Shown in pieces: positions 55,247 through 64,000 of a stretch of DNA of 64,000 bases; position 1 is the stretch's first letter; the number at the start of each line of letters is the position of its first letter. Source of the stretch: Litsea cubeba. Its lineage: Eukaryota > Streptophyta > Magnoliopsida > Laurales > Lauraceae. The notes below the pieces were generated by a model that did not search any database, was not told the DNA's origin, and saw nothing but the letters and a program-made list of their open reading frames with translations. Location of the stretch: NCBI GenBank assembly GCA_012931725.1, contig CM022948.1, positions 70,162,444 to 70,226,443 on the forward strand. Direction: 5' to 3'. The position numbers were made by a program, and so were the translations under genes.

Positions 55247-56063
55247 TGTAATTAATTTGAACCGACACACCTTGTATGGTTGTTTTGTGGTTATGTTAAA
55301 GCTATTAACTTTGAAGTGTTTATTGTTGAATGATGAATATTTTGAAGGGTTGTGAACTTGGATATTAGAATGTTGACTTGTTGGATATTTGATTTGAATG
55401 ATAGTTAGCATCTTTTGTGGTATAAGTTTTGTTAATGGGTGTATCTGGATATAAATATTTGAAACTTTGTAAGCAGGTGTGAAATGATAATTTGGGTGGC
55501 ACAAATATTTTGATTGTATTTTTTTTGTGACAAAAAGAGTATGTCACCATTGAGTGTCAACCTAGTTATATTATTGGTGACACTCATTTGGTTGTCAAGA
55601 AAAATACTTTTAGTGACAATTTTTGTCACAAAAGATATATTTTCTATGACACCTGTACTTTTGTCACCATTGCTTTTAGTGACACCCTACTATGTCACGG
55701 AAAATCTTTCTTCCGTGACACCATGTTTTTGTCACCGTTGACATCATTTCGTAACAAGTGCTCAAATTTTGTCACCATTGACTTTTAGTGTCATGGATAC
55801 AATGACACCCCATCCCGTGTCACCAAAGATAATAGGTGACAAAAAATGGGCCTTTGGTGACATTTTTTCATGTCACCAAAGGTGTTTTTTGTTGTAGTGA
55901 CAATACCATCCTAGCGGGTCGTGCCGGGCCGAGTTGTGCCATTAAGTGTGCCCCATGACACAACATGATTGATGAGATGTGTCGTGCTAGTATGGCCCGT
56001 AGCACGGCCGTGCCCAGGTTGAAGAGTGTGGTGCAAGCATTGCACGGCACGTTTGACACCTCT

Positions 56064-56417
56064 TGCTCAAATATGGCCGTTAATTTCACAAAAATAATAT
56101 ACAAGAAGATAAGGTGACTCCCTGGTGGACCTGGTCATTAGGCTCGTTTTGGATCATGGTGCATACCAATGAAGCCTACATGACTGATGACGTTTTAATA
56201 TCAATAGGACAACAGATCCGGCTAACCTGAATTGGGTACCTAAATTTCAATGTGTGCTTTTCATGTATTTTTAAAACTGTATTGCTGCCCACTATAATAA
56301 ATCAGGAACCCAAGGTCTAAACTGCGGCCAAACCTGAAATCCATGAGGGTTTAAATCCAGTCCAAACTCAATCTTGCTTTTTATTTTTGGGTCCTGCAAC
56401 ATTGGTTTGGCTTTAGG
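56064..56417. other. Spacer between the two CACTA elements, no gene
   Basis: Non-coding DNA between the end of the hAT-like remnant and the second CACTA terminus. Confidence 0.4.
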
Positions 56418-56689
56418 CACTACAACAACTTGCACTTTTACCCACGTTTTTTAGCCACGTTTTCTAATTTCGTCGGCAAAAGTTATGCTTTTATCGACGT
56501 TTTTTAAATTTCGTTGCTAAAATTATCTTTTTACCGACGTTTAAAATTTCGTCGGTAAAAATGTACCTTTACCGACGTTTTTTAATTAAACGTCGGCAAA
56601 AGTGATAATTTTACCGACGTTTTTGATGAATTCGTCGGCAAAAGTTTATTCAAAAATATTCTTAATCTTAAAAAATTATCTATTTACCG

Positions 56690-57720
56690 ACGAAAATTAA
56701 AACGTCGGTAAAATATTAATTATTTTTATTTTAATTATTTTACCGACGTTTGGTTGCGTCGGTAAATGTTTTTTCCATTTTTTATTTTAGTTTTGTCTAT
56801 TATTTTACCGACGAAATATAAAACGTCGGTAGAATATTATTTATTTTTTATTTTCATTATTTACCGACGAAAAAAAAACGTGGGTAAATGTTTTTTTCAT
56901 TTTTTATTTTACTTTTTTCGATTTTTTTACCCACGAAATATAAAACGTCGGTAAAATATTTTTTATTTTTATTTTAATTATTTACCGACGAAAACAAAAC
57001 GTGGGTAAATGTTTTTTCCATTTTTTATTTTACTTTTTTCGATTTTTTTACCCACGAAATATAAAACGTCGGTAAAATATTTTTATTTTTATTTTAATTA
57101 TTTACCGACGAAACTAAAACGTCGGTAAATATTTTTTCCATTTTTATTTTACTTTTGTCTATTATTTTACCGACGAAAAATAAAACGTCGGTAAAATATT
57201 ATTGATTTTTTATTTAAATTATTTACCGACGAAAAAAAAATGTCGGTAAATGTTTTCTCTATTTTTTATTTTACTGTTGTCGATTATTTTACCGACGAAA
57301 AATAAAACGTCGGTAACATATTTATTGTTTTTATTTTAATTATTTACCGTCGAAAAAAAACGTCAGTAAATTCCTTGTCCATTTTTATTTTACTTTTGTC
57401 TATTATTTTACCGACGAAAAATAAAATGTCGGTAAAATATTATTGTATTTTATTTTAATTATTTACCGACGAAAAAAACGTCGGTAAATGATTTTTCCAT
57501 TTTTTATTTTACTTTTGTCGATTATTTGACCGATGAAAAATAAAACGTCGGTACAATATTATTTCTTTTTATCTTAATTATTTTCCAACGAAAGGAAAAC
57601 GTCGGTAAATGTGTTTTCATTTTTTATTTTACTGTTTCGATTTATTTTACCGACGAAAATGTAAACGTTGGTAAAATATTTTTTTACTTTTATTTTAATT
57701 ATTTACCGACAAAAAATTAA
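56690..57720. repeat. About 121-bp satellite-like array of CGTCGG palindromes
   Basis: About 18 imperfect palindromes of the form TTACCGACGAAA...AAACGTCGGTAAA occur at alternating spacings near 55 and 66 bp (for example 56815, 56871, 56937, 56992, 57058), so a two-palindrome unit of about 121 bp repeats roughly nine times. Between them lie T-rich linkers (CATTTTTTATTTTACTTTTG and ATATTATTTATTTTTATTTT). A sub-block has GTGGGT/ACCCAC variants in successive units (56871-57066), evidence of amplification by unequal exchange. Confidence 0.9.
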
Positions 57721-57950
57721 GGGGTCCAAATGTATACAAATATATATCCCCAAGGCCAAAAACCATTCCCTTTCCCATCTCTTCGATCTCTCTCTCTATC
57801 CCTTGTGTTTTATTCATTGTTAAATAACTGTTATATGGGTACCAACTGCCTATCTCATATATTTACCACACATAAATGCACATCCTGCACCCATTCCTGT
57901 TCATGTTCCTCTTTTCCATCCTCTGCTTGCGACCTGTATAATTAGGGGTG

Positions 57951-58100
57951 TACATCGAGTCGGGTCCCGGGTTATCGGGCTGGGTTTCACCCGACCCGGT
58001 TATGTTATGCACACTGGGAACCCGACCGAATACCTGGTAAGCTCTATCCAGGGTTGCCGGGTTACCGGGTAACCCGGTTACTTTTTTTTTTTTTTTTAAA
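57951..58100 (+). mobile_element. hAT-like terminus
   Basis: TAGGGGTGTACATCGAGTCG followed by CCCGGGTTATCGGGC and several GGGTTACCGGGTAACCCGG words is a typical hAT start and subterminal region. No partner end was recognised. Confidence 0.4.
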
Positions 58101-58370
58101 CGGCATAAATCATTTGACCAGTGCAATTATTTACTCATGTGATTTGTGGAATGCACTAATTAAATTGCACAGTTTAGATCGACAGAACAAACTGAACGAA
58201 TGGGGTTTAATTAGATCAACGATATGGACACTCCCACCTGTGAGGGTGCGATTTGTGCACCATGCACCCAGATCACTAATTATTTTATTCATTTAGTATT
58301 TCACTAATCAAATTCATATAGTATTGTACAGCTCTAATTACATAACTCACACACACCAACTTTTAATCCT

Positions 58371-58742
58371 TTACAGCATGCTTCCCACCATCTCTGGCTT
58401 TCCTTTTTCTTCCTCAAAACCCCTCCATCTCATCTCTGGCAGTGGCTCAGTCTCTGCAATATAAAGCTCATTTCGGACATCCAAAACAACCGATTCCTCT
58501 TGAAAAGAACACTTGCCATTTCCTATGTCTGCAGTTTTGCACTGCTTCCGTTTCTTGTCTGTCTTGATGTTCTCCTGGGGGGTCTTTTTCTTTCTTTGTA
58601 GAGTGGAGAAACATCTCTTTGTTTCCTTGCTTCTTAGACTTTTGGGGTTAGAGAGACTCAAAAGGTTTTGGTAGCAAGAGCTTGTCAGTCTTGCCTTGCT
58701 TGAGGTCTTGACAGAACCAGGCCGCATACCAGACCGGACCAC
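58371..58742 (-). pseudogene. Unrecognised 123-codon frame, possibly a gene fragment
   Basis: The minus-strand frame has coding-like composition (Lys, Glu and Ser rich: TQ-free KETKRCFSTLQRKKKTPQEN, then EEESVVLD-like EESVVLDVRNELYIAETEPL). It ends MVGSML. It is not a transposase known to me. It sits between a hAT-like terminus and a GGTCCGG-rich element. Could be a captured C-terminal exon or a chance frame. Confidence 0.3.
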
Positions 58743-59670
58743 AAAAACGGACCTATCCAGATTGGATTTGTGGTTTTAGTGGTCCAAATTCGGTCCGGTC
58801 CAGACCGGACTTGAAAAACCGGTTATATCCGGATTGACCGGACCGGACCGGATTTGGACTACTAAAATTCTAAAACCATTAAACCATCGTTACTTCGAAA
58901 TCTCCATCACCATCTCCTCAACCTATCCATATCGATCTAGGGTTTTGAACTCGCAAAGCATAAATCCTCTTTTCCTCGCTTGATTCGGAGAACATTTCTC
59001 GATCTCGAACGCCGTTTCCAGTGTTTCTAAAACATCTTTTTAAACTGATAATACCAAATGAATGCCGATTCCAACTCGATGGTAGGGCTTGACGTTTTCC
59101 CCCTAATCTGGGAGAGTTTTGAGTAGGCGAATGGAGAATCGATGTGCTGTTTCTATGTGGTTGTGTTGTCTATTTCGAAGATTAGTAGCATATTGGTTGT
59201 TTGTTTATTTTCGTTATGATTCTGTTCATTTTTGTTGTTTTATGGTTGTTTGGTGAAGTGTTGAAGGCAGGGTCTGCAACTCTGCATCATCTCTTATAAA
59301 ATTTGTTGTCAGGTGACTGGGGTGCTTTGAGATTGTTCGATAGTGAAGATCCCTTGTTGTTCACCCATCTGGGGTGGGACCCACATACGATTGGTGTCAT
59401 TGATGTTGCCCGAACGGGAAAATGGGGGGGTCAACAAATTGCAGAATGCATATCTGAATAACAAGTATGAATTACGAGATGCATAGCTGAAAGAAATCGA
59501 TGCCCCTAATTCTAAATCAACCATTTATAATTGGTTGAAAATTTTAAACCGGTCTGGACCGGTTTAAGTGGTCCAACCGGACCGTTTTGGACTGGACCAG
59601 ACCGGATAGGACCACGTTCAAGTGGTCTGGTCCGGTCCTTCATTTTCGGCCGGACCGGAAATCCGATGCT
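58720..59670. mobile_element. GGTCCGG-ended DNA element, about 0.95 kb
   Basis: The left zone (CAGACCGGACCAC, GGTCCGGTCCAGACCGGAC, CCGGACCGGACCGG) is mirrored by the right zone (AACCGGTCTGGACCGG, GGTCTGGTCCGGTCCTT). The interior (58900-59500) is non-coding and contains CTAGGGTTTTGAAC. No target duplication was identified, so the exact ends are open. Confidence 0.5.
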
Positions 59671-60180
59671 TCCGGGAACCCACGGCGGGCCGTTTGTTTG
59701 AAGAATTCGAAACCTCATTATGATGAGTACCGGGTTGAGATGTGCATGCCATGTCGATTAATGATGAATCCAAGAACATAGTAACCAAGCGAATCTACAA
59801 GAAATATAAGCATGTAACTTCAGAAGATGCATCATCGATCTCCCTCGGTTTTTAGGTGATGCCTCCCATGTTATGCAGTTGTATTTGTCAAAAGCGGAAA
59901 GATGCAGTGCTACATTGCCCAACTTAGGCAACCCTAATTCTTTTTGTTTTTTTTTATATGTAGACGTTTCTGTGTGATAATCCAAACCGTTGTTTTTTTT
60001 AGGATCGTTTGTCGTCGCGGTGGTGCCGATCCTCCGCGTCGCGACTGCTTCTATGCTTGTGATCTCGATTTCGATCGTGCTGGAGATCGAGGTCTTTGTG
60101 ATGGTCTCTTTCTCGATCTCGTTGTTCTCTGTACTTTCTGGTCGATGTCTTTAAACCCCCAGCGGGCTGAACTGTTAGAA
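59671..60180. other. No gene seen
   Basis: Inserted or transposon-internal DNA; the frame at 59944-60255 is unrecognised. Confidence 0.35.
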
Positions 60181-60479
60181 AATCCTGTCCGATTTTTATT
60201 TTACGTCAGTAAAACTATCAGATACTATTATCGACGAATTGGAGGACGTTGGTAAAATGAACATTTACTCATGTTATTTGTAAAACGTTGGGGTAATGTT
60301 TAATTTAGTTTTTAGAAAAATTAAAAATCAGAGTCCTTTAACAATGAAAAATTATCTACCGACGAAAATTAGCGTCGGTTGGTAGAGGATTTGAGAGGTT
60401 TTCAAATAATAAAAATAAAATAGTTTTTCTCAACAAAAAATATATTTGTGATGAAAAAAACGTGTGGAAATATTCCCCC

Positions 60480-61245
60480 ATCTATTTTCCCCTCTCCCGG
60501 CCAAACAGAATCCCCCATTTTCCACACTTTTCTCTATTTCCCTCGTCTTTCTCTCACTCTCTGGAGCTATAACTATAGTTTACCCCATCGTCTGCTATAT
60601 AACTATCGCACCCTTCTGCTATATTCTTTCAATTAAATTTTTTCCCCTTTTCTTCTCTCTCTCTCTCAATCGGGATTTCCACTCTCTCTCTCTCTCTCTC
60701 GATTCGGGCGATCTAAGATGCGTCGATCCGGCGATCTAAGTGCGACTGCAGTCATCTATTTCTATATGATCCTATCTTCTGTTCTCTCTTCACTCTATCG
60801 CTCGCTCTCTCGATATGCTCTATCTCCTCCCTCTCTGTTCCTCTCTCTCGGTTGAGATCGCTCTCTCGATCTGCTCTCTCTCTCTATCTCTTGTTTCTCA
60901 ATCTCTCGCTCTTTCTCTTCTATCTATCTCGATCGGTAGAGATCGGTGGGCCGCTCTCCAATCTCCGCTCTTTCTCTCGCTCTCTCTCTTGTTCTCTCTC
61001 ACTCTATCGCTAGATCTCTCGATCTGCTCTCCTCTCTCTCTGCTCTCTCTCTGTTCTCTCTCACTCTCTCGCTCGCTCTCTCGATCTGCTCTCTCTCTCT
61101 CTCTGTTTCTCTCTCTCGGTTGCTCCCCACTCTCTCTCTCTCTGCCCGACACACGACCGTCGCTCGAAGTGAAACCGGGACTCTCGCCGCTGTCCCTGCT
61201 CGGTTAGAGAATCTGCCATTGCATCTCTCCCCACTCTGCAGGTAA
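60480..61245. repeat. CT-rich leader with degenerate tandem units
   Basis: Nearly pure pyrimidine. Between about 60780 and 61130 the phrase CTCTCTCGATCTGCTCTC recurs at about 60865, 61015 and 61078 with variable CT spacers. Overlapping Leu/Ser frames on plus and Arg/Glu frames on minus are artefacts. It ends in GC-richer DNA and CTCTGCAGGTAATG, a plausible exon/intron edge at 61241. Confidence 0.7.
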
Positions 61246-61559
61246 TGTCTCATTCTCATCTCTTCTCTCTTCATCCCTATCTGATATGGTTTTTGCCTTT
61301 TGCTTGTTTGCCGCTCAAAATTCAACAAAGAAATGTTTCATCAAGATGATGTTTACAAATGCAGCATTTATTCATCTGACCTTTAACCAAAGTCTTCATT
61401 GATCGCGCCTTCCCCATCAATGAACACTATAATCTACCTCCACAGAAATTGTACAAACTATGGATTACAATCCTAGAAGTAATCAAAATCCATACTAGAA
61501 TCATGATCAGTGTTGTTGTTTCACACCATTTTCCACCATCTTGTTCCCACCTGGGACAC

Positions 61560-62075
61560 TTCCTTACTTTCAAAGCGCGAAAAAATCCACATGCCTCAGG
61601 CATGTGATGGTGGTGTGGTGCTCCTCAAGACAAGGATGTTGTTTGATCTCATGTAGCACCCATCCTATAAGCTATTCTCTTCTGTGGTTCCTTCACCAGG
61701 AGCCCTCGGATGAGGTCCTCTAGCCCCACACTCACAGCAGGCTTATCTGGAAACTTCAGTGGTTTGCCCACCCACATTGATGAGGTGGCCCTGTGGCCTT
61801 GACCCTTAAAAGGTGTTGTCCCATGCAGCAGCTCATACAGGAAGATGCCATAGGTCCACCAGTCTACAGCACTGCCATGGCCCTCCCCACGTATGATCTC
61901 AGGGGCCAAATACTCATGGGTCCCAACAAATGACATTGATCTTGCATTTGTGGGCTCTGCCATCGCTCTGGAAGGGCCCCATTGGAGAAGAACCCAAAAT
62001 CTGATTTAGTCTTGCGATTCTTCTTGGGTAGAATGCGAGGGAGAAAGGCATATGGTTGGATGCACCCAGTCAATA
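61560..62075 (-). pseudogene. AGC protein kinase (D6PK-like) C-lobe fragment
   Basis: On the minus strand CIQPYAFLPRILPKKNRKTK is like the activation-segment insertion of plant AGC VIII kinases (D6PK/PINOID group). Then MAEPTNARSMSFVGTHEYLA, PEIIRGEGHGSAVDWWTYGI, ELLHGTTPFKGQG and LIRGLLVKEPQKRIAYRMGA give subdomains VIII to XI with APE and the DWW motif. Two frameshifts break it: one between the insertion and MAEPT (about 61963), one after RMGAT where an extra T (about 61646) turns GAT-EIKQHPC out of frame. The N-lobe, HRD and DFG parts are absent, so it cannot act as a kinase. These kinases phosphorylate PIN auxin transporters in intact form. Confidence 0.8.
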
Positions 62076-62204
62076 CGTGATGCTAAGATGATTCAATGCA
62101 ATTCTATAAATCTCGTATCAGGCAAATCTCATTCATTAGTTTTTATGTTAGCTGTTAAAGTATAGCGTTTGGTGTTAACTCTCTTTGCAGGAAGGAGAGG
62201 ATGT

Positions 62205-62263
62205 TCTTCTTCTTCTTCTTCTTCTTCTTCTTCTTCTTCTTCTTCTTCTTCTTCTTCTTCTTC
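62205..62263. repeat. (TTC)n microsatellite, about 20 units
   Basis: Nearly perfect TTC run, preceded by CTCTTTGCAGGAAGG, which resembles a splice acceptor. The poly-Ser frame through it is not a gene. Confidence 0.95.
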
Positions 62264-64000
62264 TTTAGGATATTACTCCCTACTAATCGTTGTGAATAAG
62301 ATCGAACAGTATCGATCTCACAAAGCCAACTCTAAATATATGGATGATAATGATGCTTTTGATTGAGAAAATGTCTCGTAGGTGGTTGAAGATGTCATGG
62401 TACAGGCCTGTTGGATCCCAGGAACTTGGTTGCATTGTACTCTGTTTACCTGTAACTCAATTTACAAGTAACCGGTTATCGCATATGCTTGAATTTTTGT
62501 AACCATACCCATGAATATGCATTTCTGAACTTTCTGGAATTCTATTGGAACATGCTTGCATAAAGTTCACTTTGAGAAATTTTGGGTACCTTTTGTTATT
62601 GTCTATTATAGACATAAAATTCTCTACACACGCAAAAACCAAATACATGTTAAACTTTATAGCCATTGATTAGAGAAATTTTGCTTGAATCTTGGTCCGA
62701 AAAGGTTGTGTGTACCTTCTATTTTTGGTTTTACAGTAGCTTTGGTGTGCTATATCTTTCTCCTCTCCTCCTCTCTTTACCTAGCCTCCCTGGAATTGGA
62801 TTGGAACATATTTGCATGAAGTAAACTTTGAGAAATCATGGGTGCCTGTGTGTCTATTGAAAGTTTTTTATGCTTGCTTCCTATCTTTTCTACAGTGTCT
62901 TTTTTCTTTTCTTTTCTTTTCTGTTCTTTTGTGGTTTTTTTTTTTTTAACTTGGATTAGATCATACTTTCATGAAATTACTTTGGTTGCATGAAATTCTC
63001 ATTTACAAGGCATCACTTCTAATTTTATGGACTTGGACTAAATCATTAGAATTTTGGTTTACTTCAGTTAATCATTGTGTGAAATCACTTGAGAAAACGA
63101 TTGTTTACATTTAATTTAAGGGGTGTTTATGGGATTTCTTTTGCTTTTAATTCTTCAACTATGTATGGATTATTTGAATCATTTGAGTACAGGCAGAAGA
63201 CAAGTACTTCCAAATCATATATACCTTTACTTCAAAAAAAAAAAAACTGCAGTGTGCTAAACCAGCATTTCTGCCAGAATGTAGTGATTTCTCTTTGATG
63301 GTCTTGGTTTCTGGTGTTCTCAACTTCTATTGATTTTCTTGTTTGTCACGGAATACTTACAAATCTGTTACCGGTAATTGTTAAGGCAAAAAAACAAAAA
63401 TGTAACTTGAATGTCACTTGGGTTATCTAAATGGATGGATCCTGAGTTATGTATAAACGATGTGATAATCCTATCACTGTTAGGAGGATGTGATTAAATG
63501 GCAATGGAGTTTTGTCTTCTGTCAATCCCAGGCAAGCACGCTAAACTTCTGCAACTTGTAAAATTCAATGGTATGCAAGTTTTTCATTGGTGGTCTTTCC
63601 CTTCTGGTGAAATGGTATATGCATAACCAATCAGGGATTAATAATGGGATTCTGAGAATGCACTGGTTATCAGTTTTGTGGGCACTTGAAGAAAACAGTA
63701 CGCGAATTCTGTGTGTACTGCTAACATAACTTCTTTTATGCTGTGTTTGGCTCCTTTCCGATGGATAGAATTACCTTGAATTTTGGTATCACACTAGAGA
63801 CAACAGATTACCTATATTTTCTGCTCCCAGAGGCTCTATTTGGAAACTTAAAAATAAGTTGCCCAACACTCAAGTTTACATCTAAATCTGATCACGTTTA
63901 ATTCTGTTAACTGGTAAGAACATGACACAAAGCAAGTCATGAGCAACTGGACATTCATAGTGTGTAGAATCCATATGCTTGAACTTAGAATCCATATCCA
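62264..64000. other. No gene seen; intron-like, with a direct repeat
   Basis: T-rich DNA. A ~60-bp unit (CTGGAATT...ATTGGAACAT...TTGCAT-AAGT...ACTTTGAGAAAT) occurs at 62534-62595 and 62790-62850, with a weaker third trace near 62950. A (TTTTC)n run lies at about 62903-62925 and an A-run at 63235-63246. Confidence 0.5.

Larger units (their letters stand above)
50945..55899. mobile_element. CACTA (En/Spm-like) element carrying gene fragments
   Basis: Ends are exact inverted CACTACAACAAAA (left 50945) and TTTTGTTGTAGTG (right, ending 55899). Flanks show a shared AC on each side (50943-50944, 55900-55901). Subterminal zones (about 250 bp left, 400 bp right) carry many GGTGACA / TGTCACC motifs in both orientations, including a 12-bp inverted pair at 51085-51115. 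Total 4955 bp. No full transposase was seen; an acidic tail frame at 55184-55246 might be a remnant. Inside lie pieces of SEC13, PUR5 and perhaps an F-box/LRR gene, all on the plus strand. Confidence 0.9.
50600..56063. mobile_element. hAT-like remnant split by a CACTA element
   Basis: 50600-50944 and 55900-56063 are rich in GGCACGGC, GCACGGC, CGGGCCG and GGCCCAAGC words as in the hAT elements at 19231 and 42734. 50776-50825 (AATGGTTATTTTCTCAGTCG...) matches the interior of the 19231 element. The right end, reversed, is AGAGGTGTCAAACGTGCC, a good hAT terminus whose first T is mutated. The left terminus, near the break in gag, could not be placed. Confidence 0.55.
56418..60480. mobile_element. 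Second CACTA element, left part
   Basis: Starts CACTACAACAACTTGC, nearly the same terminus as the element at 50945, but its subterminal motif is different: TTACCGACG / CGTCGGTAA. Palindromic copies run from 56450 to about 57720 and return at 60200-60390 (ACGTCAGTAAAA, ATCGACGAATT, TACCGACGAAAATTAGCGTCGG). The intervening 57725-60180 looks like inserted DNA. No TTGTTGTAGTG end was found up to 64000, so the right end lies outside or is lost. A CT-rich leader with CTGCAGGTAATG (about 61239) follows, as in CACTA genes. Confidence 0.7.

Noticed and set aside
56690..57720. CRISPR-like regular repeats
   Set aside because: Repeats are palindromic subterminal CACTA motifs with non-unique T-rich linkers, in a plant genome; not a CRISPR array.
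60815..61328. 130-codon Leu/Ser frame and its Arg/Glu mirror
   Set aside because: Simple CT repeat; not a protein.
62169..62366. Poly-Ser frame
   Set aside because: Encoded by the (TTC)n microsatellite.

Overview
The window looks like nuclear DNA of a woody, repeat-rich flowering plant. The support is a plant-specific Dof transcription factor, a plant L-type lectin receptor kinase, and plant-type transposable elements: RTE and L1 LINEs, Ty1/copia, hAT, CACTA, Harbinger-like MITEs and SINEs. Species cannot be fixed from the sequence. Only two genes look intact in 64 kb: a single-exon Dof zinc-finger gene (34115-35008, +) and a lectin receptor kinase (44205-46157, -). All other coding signal is transposon protein remnants or captured host-gene fragments.

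Layout. 1-4.4 kb: small tandem duplications, a 14-copy GAGCTCGGCCAAC minisatellite, a purine-rich block and the 3' tail of an RTE LINE. 5.6-10.2 kb: a 3.9-kb DNA element with ~550-bp inverted ends sitting exactly between (TA)n tracts. It carries an EF-hand gene fragment, and a third related end lies just outside it. 10.2-11.3 kb: LINE remnant. 12-18 kb: a MITE, short duplications, a 1.2-kb array of GGCCC-type motifs and an LTR-like block. 19-27 kb: two non-autonomous hAT elements with perfect 8-bp target duplications, a snap-back MITE, two SINE-like units, a short LTR and strong palindromes. 29-33.6 kb: two Harbinger-like MITEs, one SINE and a MULE-like element with 9-bp target duplication. 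33.8-35.6 kb: Dof gene with two upstream ORFs. 36.8-42.3 kb: an LTR-like block, an L1 LINE split by two MITEs, and a second L1 tail. 42.7-43.8 kb: third hAT with a perfect target duplication. 44.2-46.2 kb: receptor kinase with a TATA box.

49.8-64 kb is a nest: a Ty1/copia gag remnant is cut by a hAT-like element, which is cut by a 4955-bp CACTA element (50945-55899). The CACTA carries fragments of SEC13, of the purine-synthesis gene PUR5 (introns retained) and perhaps of an F-box/LRR gene. A second CACTA terminus begins at 56418 with a ~1-kb array of ACCGACG/CGTCGGT palindromes. Further in the same direction lies a frameshifted AGC kinase (D6PK-like) fragment on the minus strand. The second CACTA end was not found, so that element probably runs past the window or has lost its end.

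The most interesting theme is repeated capture of host gene pieces by DNA transposons (EF-hand, SEC13, PUR5, AGC kinase), beside a recurrent habit of exact two-copy tandem duplications of 18-104 bp. All family assignments come from reading motifs by eye; no database search was run.
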